46,957 nt of DNA from Paenibacillus sp. 598K (GTDB lineage: Bacteria > Bacillota > Bacilli > Paenibacillales > Paenibacillaceae), in NCBI RefSeq assembly GCF_003851045.1, contig NZ_BFBX01000130.1, forward strand, positions 593-47,549. Direction: 5' to 3'. This document shows, in pieces, positions 5,338 through 14,650 of this stretch. Below the pieces are notes generated by a model that saw only the letters and a list, made by a program, of their open reading frames with translations, searched no databases and was not told the DNA's origin. A program made the position numbers and the translations under genes. Each line of letters begins with the position of its first letter. Position 1 is the first letter of the stretch.

Positions 5338-6453
5338 ATGAAACCGATTCGCTTGATGAAAACGTCTGTCGTCGCCGCTTCGCTCGCTATGCTGCTCGCC
5401 GCTTGCGGCTCCGGGGGAAATGCGAACAACCCGACAACAGGCGCCAATACGCCTGCGCCGGAGTCCGGCGGCAGCGTCGTCGCAGCAGAGACGAAGCCCG
5501 AGAGCAAGGAAAAGCTCGTCATGGCCTGGCTGCCCAATGAATCGGGCGAAAACGTCAAGCTGGCTCGCGAAGCGATCGGCGGCGTCATCTCAGATGCGCT
5601 CGACCGCGAGATCGATCATGTGACGACCACCGACTATATTATCGCTATCGAATCGATCGTCAGCGGCGCCGCCGACGTCGCCTTCCTAGGCGCGCAGGCG
5701 TATATCGACGCGAATACCAAAAATCCGAACGTCCAGCCGATCGTCGTCAACAGCGGCGCTTCGGGCACGTTGGACGATGCGGTTTACTATAGCTGGCTTA
5801 CCGTAAACAAGGGCGAGGAAGACGCTTATCGCAGCGGCGACGGCTTCGCCATCGACAATATCGCCGGCAAGCGGTTCTCGTTTGTCTCCAACAGCTCAAC
5901 CTCGGGCTTCAAGGTGCCGTCGGCCAACATCGTCTCTTACTTCAGCAAGCAAGACGCGTACAAGGATCTGACAGCCGAGGACCTGCTGGAGGGCGGCGAC
6001 AAGGCGTTTTTCAGCAATGTATTGTTCGGCGGCTCGCATCAGGGCTCTGCGGTCAATCTGCTATCCGGCAAGGCGGATGTAGCGGCGGTGTGCGATTACT
6101 GCATCGGGAACTACATCGAGCTCGCAGACGGCGAGGACAATCGTCCAGGCTCGACTTATCGCGTGCTGGACAATGCCGAGGAGCCATTCAATACGGTCAA
6201 GGGCAAGGAGTTCGTCGTCATCTCCGTGACGCCGGTGCTGAACTCACCGATCGTCGTCAACAAGGACAAGGTGAGCGAAGCGGATATCGCCAAAATCGTC
6301 GAGGCGCTGACCGGCGACGCGGCAGCGGACAACCAGCAGATCTTCGTGCCGAAGGATGCGGAAGTCAAGGGCATCTTCTCCAAAACCGAAAACGAGCGCT
6401 TCGTCAAAGTGACGGACGAGTGGTTCAATCCGGTGCGGGAGCTGTCCAAGTAA
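5338..6453 (+). CDS. phnD: PhnD-like substrate-binding lipoprotein
   Basis: This is the binding protein of a phosphonate/phosphite-type ABC importer, 371 residues. I chose the ATG at 5338 because it has GGGAGAG upstream and gives a clean lipoprotein signal, lipobox LAAC with Cys23. The upstream in-frame ATGs would place the signal peptide inside the protein. PhnD-family traits are visible: GADVAFLGAQAYI-like text near residue 110, a Ser-rich anion-binding motif (SNSSTSGFKVPS), and FGGSHQGSAVNLLSGKADVA. It precedes ATPase and two permease genes. Substrate could be a phosphonate, phosphite or a phosphate monoester; the GlpP and GDPD neighbours favour glycerol-3-phosphate or a related compound. 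Confidence 0.88.
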   Translation: MKPIRLMKTSVVAASLAMLLAACGSGGNANNPTTGANTPAPESGGSVVAAETKPESKEKLVMAWLPNESGENVKLAREAIGGVISDALDREIDHVTTTDYIIAIESIVSGAADVAFLGAQAYIDANTKNPNVQPIVVNSGASGTLDDAVYYSWLTVNKGEEDAYRSGDGFAIDNIAGKRFSFVSNSSTSGFKVPSANIVSYFSKQDAYKDLTAEDLLEGGDKAFFSNVLFGGSHQGSAVNLLSGKADVAAVCDYCIGNYIELADGEDNRPGSTYRVLDNAEEPFNTVKGKEFVVISVTPVLNSPIVVNKDKVSEADIAKIVEALTGDAAADNQQIFVPKDAEVKGIFSKTENERFVKVTDEWFNPVRELSK

Positions 6454-6457
6454 CGGC

Positions 6458-7264
6458 ATGAGGACAATGGACATCAAACCAACGTTGCTGGACATCGCAG
6501 GGCTCTCCAAAAGCTACGGCAAAGGGAAGCAGGCGCTCTCGGACATCGGATTCTCGGCCAAGCAAGGGGAATTCGTCTCGATCATCGGCCCCTCCGGCGC
6601 AGGCAAGTCGACGCTGCTGCGCTGCATCAACCGGATGATCGACGCCGACGTCGGCACCATCCGCTTCGACGAGACTGAGGTGAATGGGCTGTCGAAGCGG
6701 AAGCTGCGCAAGCTGCGGACGAAAATCGGGATGATCTTCCAGCACTACAATCTCGTCCATCGGCTGAGCGCGATCGAAAACGTGCTGCATGGCCGCCTCG
6801 GCTACAAGTCGACGCTGGCAGGGGCGCTTGGCCTCTACTCCCGGGAGGAGAAGGCGCGTGCCTACGAGCTGCTCTGTTCGCTTGGTCTGGAGGAGCATGT
6901 GCACAAGCGTTGCGACCAGCTGAGCGGCGGCCAAAAGCAGCGCGTCGGGATCGCTCGGGCGCTCATCCAGGAGCCCAAGCTGTTGCTGTGCGACGAGCCG
7001 ATCGCCTCGCTCGATCCAAGCTCGGCCAAGGTGATCATGGATCAACTGCGGCAGGTGTCTGCGAGAATGGGCATCACGGTGCTGGTCAATCTGCATCAGG
7101 TCGATGTCGCGATGCGTTACTCTGATCGGATCATCGGTGTCAATCAGGGGAGGATCGTCTATAACGGCGATCCCCAGCTGCTGACTGACGAGCGGATTCA
7201 TCATATCTACGGCTCGGAGGCAGGCGAGCTGATCATCGATATCGGAGGGCAACATGCAGGTTGA
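6458..7264 (+). CDS. phnC: PhnC-like ABC transporter ATPase
   Basis: This ATP-binding subunit drives the PhnD/PhnE importer, 268 residues. Walker A is GPSGAGKSTLL (about residues 46-56), the Q-loop sits in IGMIFQHYNLV, the ABC signature is LSGGQKQRVGIARAL, and Walker B with the catalytic Glu is LLLCDEPIASLDP. The D-loop and H-loop (NLHQVDVA) follow. The length matches PhnC (about 260). The start is 4 bp after the phnD stop. An alternative ATG at 6467 is also possible because neither has an ideal Shine-Dalgarno. The end overlaps the next permease by 11 bp, which indicates translational coupling. Confidence 0.93.
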   Translation: MRTMDIKPTLLDIAGLSKSYGKGKQALSDIGFSAKQGEFVSIIGPSGAGKSTLLRCINRMIDADVGTIRFDETEVNGLSKRKLRKLRTKIGMIFQHYNLVHRLSAIENVLHGRLGYKSTLAGALGLYSREEKARAYELLCSLGLEEHVHKRCDQLSGGQKQRVGIARALIQEPKLLLCDEPIASLDPSSAKVIMDQLRQVSARMGITVLVNLHQVDVAMRYSDRIIGVNQGRIVYNGDPQLLTDERIHHIYGSEAGELIIDIGGQHAG

Positions 7265-8045
7265 TTTCTTTGTGCGCAAGCGGCTGCGAACGTTATTGTT
7301 CGTCGCTGTCGTCCTCGTACTGACGTGGGGGGCGACGGCGCTCACAAGCTTCGATTTTGCCAAGGGGCTGGCGGCCTTTCCCCAGGCGCTGACATGGGGC
7401 GTCCAGAACTTCTACCCCGACGCCAAATCGCTCGAGAGGCTGCCCAATATAACGAGCCAGCTGCTGGAGACGCTGACGATTGCAGTGGCCTCGACGACGG
7501 TTGCCGCTGTATTCGCGCTCGTCTTCGCCGTTGCAGGCTCCGCGACGATGCGGCTGAACCGGTTGTTCGCGCTCGTCAGCCGCGGCGTTGCCTCCTTGTT
7601 TCGCAACATTGACATTGCGGCCTGGGCGATTATTCTCCTGTTCTCCTTTGGCCAGAGCGCGCTGACCGGGTACTTTGCCTTGTTCTTCGCCAGCTTTGGC
7701 TTCCTGACCCGGGTGTTCATGGAGACGATCGACGAGATGGGGGCGAGCGGCGTCGAGGCCTTGCGGGCGACCGGAGCGGGGTATGTGGCCACCGTTTGCC
7801 GTTGCGTCGTCCCCTCCTGCGCGCCGCAGTTTGTGAGCTGGATGCTGTTTATGATCGAGACGAACATTCGCAGCGCTACGCTGATCGGCATTTTGACGGG
7901 GACGGGGATCGGATTTTCGTTTGACCTGTATTACAAAGGCATGAATTATCACGCGGCGAGCCTCGTCGTCATCGTCATCGTCGCGACGATCCTGGCGATC
8001 GAGACGCTCTCCAATCTGATCCGCAGAATGATCTTGCGAGGGTAG
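7254..8045 (+). CDS. phnE: PhnE-like ABC permease 1
   Basis: This membrane permease of 263 residues has a basic N-terminus, about six membrane segments and an EAA-type loop (EALRATGAGYVATVCRCVVP, near residue 180). PhnE traits include RNIDIAAWAIILLFSFGQ and the closing NLIRRMILRG. It overlaps the ATPase gene by 11 bp and is 6 bp from a second, different PhnE-type permease. A pair of PhnE proteins in one system is common for heterodimeric importers. Confidence 0.9.
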   Translation: MQVDFFVRKRLRTLLFVAVVLVLTWGATALTSFDFAKGLAAFPQALTWGVQNFYPDAKSLERLPNITSQLLETLTIAVASTTVAAVFALVFAVAGSATMRLNRLFALVSRGVASLFRNIDIAAWAIILLFSFGQSALTGYFALFFASFGFLTRVFMETIDEMGASGVEALRATGAGYVATVCRCVVPSCAPQFVSWMLFMIETNIRSATLIGILTGTGIGFSFDLYYKGMNYHAASLVVIVIVATILAIETLSNLIRRMILRG

Positions 8046-8051
8046 GAATCT

Positions 8052-8897
8052 ATGAAGAAGCTACATGCGACACACGAGGCAAGCGTTCAGACGGCAGGGA
8101 GGAGTCCGGTGCCGCTCAAGCCGTTCCGCCGATCGACGTTCGTCATCCAGTTGACCCTGCTGCTGCTCGGGGCGATCACCGTCTATGGACTGTATACGCT
8201 CGATACCGGCGAGGTGGCGCTCGGCGAAGCCTTGCGCCAGATGCTGCTCAACTTCAAGCTGATGTTGACGGAGCCGCATTTCAGGCATTTCACCTGGGAC
8301 GACGCGCTCCAGGCGGTGCTGGTGACGATCGGTCTGGCCTTGCTGACGACACTGATCGGAGCGGCGATCGCTTTGTTGTTCGGTCTGCTGGCGGCCCGCA
8401 ATCTGACCAATGGCACAGTCTCTTACTGGATCAAGTCGGCCGTCGCGTTTATCCGCGCGGTGCCGACAGTGCTGTGGGTGCTCATCTTTGCCGTGTCGGC
8501 CGGGCTCGGCAGCGTCGCCGCCGTCATCGGCATGACGTTTCATTCGGTCGGTTATCTCATCAAGGCCTACTCCGAGTCGTTCGAGGAGATGGATGAGGGC
8601 GTCATCGAGGCGCTCAAAGGGAGCGGCGCGAGCTGGTGGCAGATCGTCTTCCAGGCCGTGCTGCCATCGTCGATGGCTTACCTGATCTCGTGGACGTTTA
8701 TTCGATTCGAGATCAATTTTGCGGCGGCGCTGGCGATGGGCGCGGCGGCTGGCGCGGGCGGTATTGGCTTCGATATGTATATGGCGGGCAACTTTTATCT
8801 GGATTTGCGAGAAGTGGGCACGATTACGTATTTTATCCTGATCTTTGCGGTTGTGCTGGAGATGTGCGCGACGCGCTGGAAGGCGCATATCCGATAG
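8052..8897 (+). CDS. phnE: PhnE-like ABC permease 2
   Basis: This second permease of the pair has 281 residues. Typical PhnE text is FIRAVPTVLWVLIFAVSAGLG and the EAA loop IEALKGSGASWWQIVFQAVLP. The end of the protein (GIGFDMYMAGNFYLDLREVG) resembles the PhnE C-terminal region. A long N-terminal arm of about 30 polar residues precedes the first membrane segment. With permease 1 it should form the channel of the importer. It is 54 bp upstream of the giant GDPD/SLH gene and likely in the same transcript. Confidence 0.9.
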   Translation: MKKLHATHEASVQTAGRSPVPLKPFRRSTFVIQLTLLLLGAITVYGLYTLDTGEVALGEALRQMLLNFKLMLTEPHFRHFTWDDALQAVLVTIGLALLTTLIGAAIALLFGLLAARNLTNGTVSYWIKSAVAFIRAVPTVLWVLIFAVSAGLGSVAAVIGMTFHSVGYLIKAYSESFEEMDEGVIEALKGSGASWWQIVFQAVLPSSMAYLISWTFIRFEINFAAALAMGAAAGAGGIGFDMYMAGNFYLDLREVGTITYFILIFAVVLEMCATRWKAHIR

Positions 8898-8951
8898 CGG
8901 CATAGCCGAGCGATGGACCAATCAATCGAACTGGGGAGTGGAGAAAACAAC

Positions 8952-11900
8952 ATGAAACTTGCGAAAAAACTGCTGCCGCTGCTAATCGCTGGCACGATGA
9001 TGACCGGTCTGCTGCCCGAGCTGACCCCCGCCGTCTCGGCGGCAGAAGAACGAGCCGAAGCGACGATCTCCCGGACGGCGACGGCGCCGATCATCGACGG
9101 CGCGCTGGACGAGTCGATGTGGCTGCTGGACGAAGAGATCGGCAAGCAACTGAGCGGAGCAGGCGCGGACGCGCTGCAAGCGAAGATGGGCATGATGTGG
9201 GACAGCAAGTATCTCTACATAGGAGTGCAGAGCACGGACCCGTATCTGGCGACAAGCCCCGGCATTGATCAGAACCCGACAGGCCAACCGGGCGATTATT
9301 GGTGGGATCATCCCAATGTGACGTTATTCATCGATCCGATACTGCATCAATCGACGCCGTTCCAGGGCAAGGATGTCCAGATCGGGTTGGTCTACAAGCC
9401 GGGTACGACAACCCCGTACTTCAGCTTCGGCTCGGCTACGACCCATACGGGGCGAGATGAGAAAAAAATCCTGCGGGCGATCCGTACGACGGATACGGGC
9501 TGGAATCTGGAGGTCGCCATCCCGTGGGACTTCCTCGGCGTCGATCCCGCCCAGGGCACGCAGCTCGGAATGGAAGCGACGGTGGGCAGCCGCTACGAGA
9601 AGGAGGACGGCGGGCTGGAGACGCCGACCAAGGTGTGGAGCGCCTACAACAGTCAGTCCTTCTGGAACGACACGAGCGGCTACGGCGTCATCACGCTGGA
9701 CGAGACCGCGCCGCTGACGGGCTCGGTCCCAGAGGTGCTGCTGGAGGAAGACTTCGACGGCTACGCCGACGGCGAGACGCCATTCGGCTGGATCTCCAAT
9801 GTGAGCGGCGGCGGCAAGCCGTTCCAGGTCGAGGGCGGACGTCTGGTCGGCGACGCTCACGGCTCGGGCCAGCAGTCGCGAATCTACGCGCCGGTGCAAT
9901 GGGACGACTACGCCTTCGAGGCGGATGTGCAATTCCAGTCGGTGCTGAATAGCGCGCGCTGGATGTCGCTCATCTTCCGTGCGCCATCGGCAGGGCTGCA
10001 TCCGTACAACCAGATGGCGGTCCGCCAGTCGGGCGCTTACGAGATCGCGTACCGCAATGAGCAGAACGGATGGAACGTGGCCGCCAACGGGACGTGGAAG
10101 CCGCTGGAGCTGAACAAGGACTATTCGCTTAAGGTACGGGTCGTCGGCAACACGGTGAAGGAGTACATCAAGGAAGCGGACAACGATACGTACGAGCTGC
10201 TGATCGAGCGCACGATGGATAGCTATCTGCTGGAGCGCGGCAAGGTCGGCTTCCAGATCGACCAGGGCAAGATGTCGGTCGACCGGATGAAGGTTACCCG
10301 GATCGATGCCGTCTCGCTGGACGTGACGCTGCCGGAGACCGTGGAGGGGCTGAGCGGTCCGATCCCCACGGATACGGCCCAAGTGACATTCTCCGACGGC
10401 ATCGCAGAGCCGGTGAGCGCCGGACGCATCAAGTGGTCGACGTCGGATGAGCAGGTAATCCGGATCGTCAACAACGAGCTGGTGCCGCTGCAGGAAGGGA
10501 CGGCGGAGGTGACCGGGACGTACGGCAATGTATCGGTCACGCGTCAGATCGCGGTAACGGCATCCCAGACCGGCAAAACGATCACCTCGCTCAGCCATGA
10601 CAACGGCTATGCGCTGGCGACTGTGGATGAGCCGCTGGCGCTCAGCGAGCTGACGTTCGACGCCGTCTATAGCGACTATTCGGAAGGCGTCGTGAGCGGC
10701 GATGAGCTGACCTGGCAAGTGGCGGAGACCGATGCTGCGGTAGTGGATGGCAAGCTGATCGCCAAGCGCAGCGGACTGATCCGGCTCCAGGGACAGAGCG
10801 GCGCGGCCTCGATTGACTTCCTGATCGCTGCCAAGCAGGCGTCCGAGCAGGACTATGTGCTGTACGAGCAAGACTTCTCCGGTATTGCGGACGGCGCGCT
10901 GCCCGAGGGCTGGCGGGTTGTCGAGCGGTCGGGCAATGCTGCGGTGGGCGTGAAGAACGGCGCGCTGGAGCTCGATGCCGCCTCCAGCCCGGTGCGGGTG
11001 CTGCTGCCGGAGGTGTTGGACCGGTTCGGCGATTATCGGATCGACGCGACGGCGACGCATCTGCGGGTTAATGATGCGGCGCGCTGGCACTCGATCATGT
11101 ACCGGGTGCAAAATGCAAACTATCCGTATTACCAGATGGCTGTGCGCCAAGGAGCGACGGCGGCCAATGGCGTCGAGTTCGCCGAGCGGACGGCTCAGAA
11201 CGCTTGGAACGTCATCGCCGCCCAGTCGTATACGTCGGCGATCGCAGCGGATCAGATGTACGATTACACGGTGCGAGTGAAGGGCAACCGTGTCCAGCAG
11301 CTGATCAATGGCGATCTGGTCACCCATACGGCGGCTGCCAAAAACTACAGCCGGGGCGCGGTTGGTCTGCAAGCCAACGGCAGCGTGATGAAGGTGGAGC
11401 GGATCAAGGTATCGCTGCAGGTAGAGGAGCTGGCTAGCACGCCGGAGGAGAGAATTGTAACGGTCGTAGAGCCGCAGACGCAGATCTCGCTTGCCCCTAC
11501 AGTCGTAGCGGCCATCGAGGGGCAGGGCGCGAAGCTGGAGCTGGACGCGGACCAGCCGCCTGCGACAGCCATGCTCCATGTGAACAGCGCTCTGCAGATT
11601 ACGTCGGGACGCTCGGGACAGACGCTGCAATCGCTGGAGGATGCGTTGAAGCTGCTAGGTGATCGGGTCATGCCGGCGCTGTACGTGCATGACGCGCAGA
11701 CGGTGACCAAGCTGGTCGAGTATCTGAAGTCGGAGGGCATCGGCGACGCGTTCATCGTCTCCGATCAGCCGGAGTTGGTGAAGCAGGCTCGCACGGAGTA
11801 TCCGCTCATCCGCGGCATCGTCGACTTCCCGAGCGCTGGAGCGGAGCTGACGCCTGCGCAGCTGATGGACATCCGCCGCACGGTCAATTCGAATCTTTCG

Positions 11901-14480
11901 AAGATCGCTCTGCTGCCGGAGCGCTCGGCTACGCCGGACAACGTCGAATATTTGCAGGGACGTCTCGTGACGGTATGGGCCAAGCAGCAAGCATCGGGCA
12001 ACGCGCCGTCGACGGTGGCGCAGCACAAGCTGATTACTGCCGGGGTCAACGGCATCGTCACGGCCTCGCCGGGGACGCTGATCGACGCGCTGGCGATGTA
12101 CGACGGCAACACGACGCTGATCCGCAAGCCGTGGATGATCGGTCATCGCGGCATCCCGGGTCTCGCGCCGGAGAATACGCTGGAGGGCGCGGTGCTCGCC
12201 TACGAGCTGGGCGCAGATATCGTCGAGAATGACATCTATCTGACCAAGGACAACCAGATCGTCATTATGCATGACGGCACGCTCGACCGCACGACCGCAG
12301 CGACGGGCGCAGTCGAGGGCAATTATACGCTGGCCGAGCTGCAGCAGATTTTGGCCAACAAGCAGTTCCCGAACCAGTATCCCAATGCGCGGATTCCGTC
12401 GCTGGAGCAGTTTTTCAAGAAGTTCAAGGATACGGACTTGATCCACTTCGTCGAGGTCAAGACGTACAACCCGGCCATCATCGACCCGCTGGTCGAGCTG
12501 ATCCAAAAGTACGACGTCGAGGACCAGGTCGTCGTCATCTCGTTCAGCGCCGACCAGATCCGGCTGCTGAACGAGAAGCTGCCGGGGATGTCGCAAGGCT
12601 TCCTGACCGGTGGCTATGCCAACGACACTGATGTCAACGGCTCGATCCATCGTGTCCTGAATGTGGTACAGCCGCTCAATTCGACCTTCAACAGCGGCTA
12701 CGGCGGCTTCGGCAAGGCGTTCCTGGAGGCGTCCAAGCATCGGGGCATCACGACCTGGCCATGGACATATCGCAATCTGAACGACTTCACAGCAGCCTTC
12801 GTAATGGGGACGTACGGGCTGACGACAGACTATAGTAACTGGGCCACGGACTGGCCTAACCGGGCGAGCGCGAAAAAATCGGCTTATAATCTGGCGATTG
12901 GCGAGAAGGCTGAGCTGAAGGTCGATGTCCGGACGTACACTAAAACGCTGTCCGATCTGGACGCCGAGATCGTCGTCCTCAGCGGCGGCGAGCATATCGA
13001 GGTCGCAGACGGACAGGTGACGGCCAAGTCGGCCGGTACCGCGCATGTCATGCTGCGCTATACCAATCAGACCGTCGGCAGCCCAGTGTATGATCTGTAT
13101 ACACAGCCGGTGACGATCGAGGTCCGTTCGGGAGACACGACAGGACCTGGACCTGGTCCCGGACCGGTATGGCCAGGCCCTACGGTGCCGACGACGCCGG
13201 AGCCGGGTACGGAGCCTGAGCCTGGTGCGGAACAGCCAGGACAGCCGGAGCAGCCGGTGGACGGCAAGGGCGTCATCAAGCTGCCGGTCACGGTCGATGA
13301 GCAAAATGGCAGGGCGGCGGCCGCGCTCGACGCCGAGCAACTGAACGAGCTGCTGCGGCAAGCGGTAGCCGACGCGAACGGCACCAAGCAGGTCCGCATC
13401 GAAGCGAAAGGCGGCGCAGACGCCAGCCAGATCGTCATCTCGCTCCCGGTCGGAGCGCTGAGCCAGTCCGGACTGGCGCACCGTCTCGAGGTAGCGACCA
13501 GCCACGGCACCGTGATCTTGCCGTCGCATGCGCTGACAGGCGCTATTGCCGACGAGACTGTGCAACTGATCGTGGAGCGCCGCGACAGCGAGGCGGCAGG
13601 CACGGCGAGCGGCCAGGTCGGCAGCCGACCGGTCATCGACGTCCGACTGACCGATGCGAGCGGCACTGCCTTGACGCTTAACGCCGCTGCCGGGCTGCGG
13701 ATAGAGATCCCATATGCGCCGATAGCTGCGGATAATGGCAGCGAGCATACGCTCGTCCTGTATGCGATCGACGAGAGCGGCACGGCGACGATCGTCCCGA
13801 ACGCTCGCTACGATGCGGCCAGCGGTACGATGCGCGGGGCGCTGGATCGGCTCGGCATGTATGCCGTAGCGCAGGCAGGTACGCCAAGGTTCGACGATCT
13901 GGCCAAGCATGGCTGGGCGCAGACGGCGATCGAGACGCTGGCGGCGCGTCAGATCATCCTAGGGCTCGGCGAGCAAGCGTATGGACCGGCAGCGCCGATC
14001 ACGCGCGCGGACTTCGTCACGTTGATGGTGCGGGCGCTGCAGTTGGGCGGTGCGGATGACGCAAACGGAGCAAACGGAGCAAACGAAGCAGCCTCTGACA
14101 ACTTTGCCGACGTCAGCCCGGATGCGTACTACTACGAATCGCTTGGCATCGCCAAGTCGCTGGGCCTGGTCGAAGGCCAGGGCGACGGCAAGTTCCATCC
14201 GCGCAGCACGATCACGCGTCAGGAGATGTTCACCATCGTCGCCAGAGCGATGACCAAGCTGGAGCTTCTCTCGCTGGATGCATCTGGCGATGCGTCGGCG
14301 GCGCTCCAGGCTTACCGCGATGGCGCGCAGGTGGCAGGCTATGCCCAGAGCAGTCTGGCCGGTCTGATCGCAGCCGGACTGGTCGAGGGCGACAACGGCC
14401 AGCTCCGTCCGCAGGCGCAGGCCTCTCGCGCCGAGACGGCCGTGTTCCTGGACCGCCTGCTGGCGCGGGCTTACGAGTAG
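8952..14480 (+). CDS. Giant SLH-anchored glycerophosphodiester phosphodiesterase
   Basis: This 1842-residue secreted protein begins at the ATG at 8952, which has GGGGAGTGGAG upstream and opens a signal peptide (about residues 1-31, ending VSAAE). In order I see a CBM9/DOMON-like domain (about 38-255), a lamin-G/DUF1080-like beta domain (about 258-455), Ig-like regions (about 455-635), and a second copy of the beta domain (about 637-825). Then come a region resembling a GDPD barrel without the catalytic motifs (about 840-1055) and an intact GDPD domain (about 1060-1300: GHRG, ENTL, ENDIYL, IVIMHDGTLDRTT, FVEVKT). These are followed by another Ig-like stretch, a Pro/Gly linker (about 1396-1436) and three SLH repeats (about 1645-1842). 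It should hydrolyse glycerophosphodiesters at the cell surface to glycerol-3-phosphate. It follows an importer and glpP in one apparent operon. Confidence 0.9.
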   Translation: MKLAKKLLPLLIAGTMMTGLLPELTPAVSAAEERAEATISRTATAPIIDGALDESMWLLDEEIGKQLSGAGADALQAKMGMMWDSKYLYIGVQSTDPYLATSPGIDQNPTGQPGDYWWDHPNVTLFIDPILHQSTPFQGKDVQIGLVYKPGTTTPYFSFGSATTHTGRDEKKILRAIRTTDTGWNLEVAIPWDFLGVDPAQGTQLGMEATVGSRYEKEDGGLETPTKVWSAYNSQSFWNDTSGYGVITLDETAPLTGSVPEVLLEEDFDGYADGETPFGWISNVSGGGKPFQVEGGRLVGDAHGSGQQSRIYAPVQWDDYAFEADVQFQSVLNSARWMSLIFRAPSAGLHPYNQMAVRQSGAYEIAYRNEQNGWNVAANGTWKPLELNKDYSLKVRVVGNTVKEYIKEADNDTYELLIERTMDSYLLERGKVGFQIDQGKMSVDRMKVTRIDAVSLDVTLPETVEGLSGPIPTDTAQVTFSDGIAEPVSAGRIKWSTSDEQVIRIVNNELVPLQEGTAEVTGTYGNVSVTRQIAVTASQTGKTITSLSHDNGYALATVDEPLALSELTFDAVYSDYSEGVVSGDELTWQVAETDAAVVDGKLIAKRSGLIRLQGQSGAASIDFLIAAKQASEQDYVLYEQDFSGIADGALPEGWRVVERSGNAAVGVKNGALELDAASSPVRVLLPEVLDRFGDYRIDATATHLRVNDAARWHSIMYRVQNANYPYYQMAVRQGATAANGVEFAERTAQNAWNVIAAQSYTSAIAADQMYDYTVRVKGNRVQQLINGDLVTHTAAAKNYSRGAVGLQANGSVMKVERIKVSLQVEELASTPEERIVTVVEPQTQISLAPTVVAAIEGQGAKLELDADQPPATAMLHVNSALQITSGRSGQTLQSLEDALKLLGDRVMPALYVHDAQTVTKLVEYLKSEGIGDAFIVSDQPELVKQARTEYPLIRGIVDFPSAGAELTPAQLMDIRRTVNSNLSKIALLPERSATPDNVEYLQGRLVTVWAKQQASGNAPSTVAQHKLITAGVNGIVTASPGTLIDALAMYDGNTTLIRKPWMIGHRGIPGLAPENTLEGAVLAYELGADIVENDIYLTKDNQIVIMHDGTLDRTTAATGAVEGNYTLAELQQILANKQFPNQYPNARIPSLEQFFKKFKDTDLIHFVEVKTYNPAIIDPLVELIQKYDVEDQVVVISFSADQIRLLNEKLPGMSQGFLTGGYANDTDVNGSIHRVLNVVQPLNSTFNSGYGGFGKAFLEASKHRGITTWPWTYRNLNDFTAAFVMGTYGLTTDYSNWATDWPNRASAKKSAYNLAIGEKAELKVDVRTYTKTLSDLDAEIVVLSGGEHIEVADGQVTAKSAGTAHVMLRYTNQTVGSPVYDLYTQPVTIEVRSGDTTGPGPGPGPVWPGPTVPTTPEPGTEPEPGAEQPGQPEQPVDGKGVIKLPVTVDEQNGRAAAALDAEQLNELLRQAVADANGTKQVRIEAKGGADASQIVISLPVGALSQSGLAHRLEVATSHGTVILPSHALTGAIADETVQLIVERRDSEAAGTASGQVGSRPVIDVRLTDASGTALTLNAAAGLRIEIPYAPIAADNGSEHTLVLYAIDESGTATIVPNARYDAASGTMRGALDRLGMYAVAQAGTPRFDDLAKHGWAQTAIETLAARQIILGLGEQAYGPAAPITRADFVTLMVRALQLGGADDANGANGANEAASDNFADVSPDAYYYESLGIAKSLGLVEGQGDGKFHPRSTITRQEMFTIVARAMTKLELLSLDASGDASAALQAYRDGAQVAGYAQSSLAGLIAAGLVEGDNGQLRPQAQASRAETAVFLDRLLARAYE

Positions 14481-14556
14481 GCCGTCAGCTTTTCGTCAGC
14501 CGGGATGAAACGTTGTCTCGAGACTTATCAGTGCGAGCGATGCTTTAATTAAACTC

Positions 14557-14597
14557 AACGCCCCGTTGCAGGCAGGTTGCCTGAGACGGGGCGTTTG
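14557..14597. terminator. Bidirectional terminator between convergent genes
   Basis: AACGCCCCGT (14557-14566) pairs perfectly with ACGGGGCGTT (14586-14595). It lies between the plus-strand GDPD/SLH gene and the minus-strand stalk-domain gene and could serve both, with short T-rich flanks on each side. Confidence 0.7.
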
Positions 14598-14650
14598 TAT
14601 CCATATCAACCTATAATTCAAACCATCCTATAACTCTTCCGCTCGCTGCA

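Noticed and set aside
9324..13910. Very long minus-strand open frames opposite the giant GDPD/SLH gene (over 750 codons each).
   Set aside because: They mirror the GC-rich codon bias of the plus-strand gene, are Arg/His/Gln-rich without domains, and lack Shine-Dalgarno sequences. The plus strand has a signal peptide, GDPD motifs and SLH repeats.
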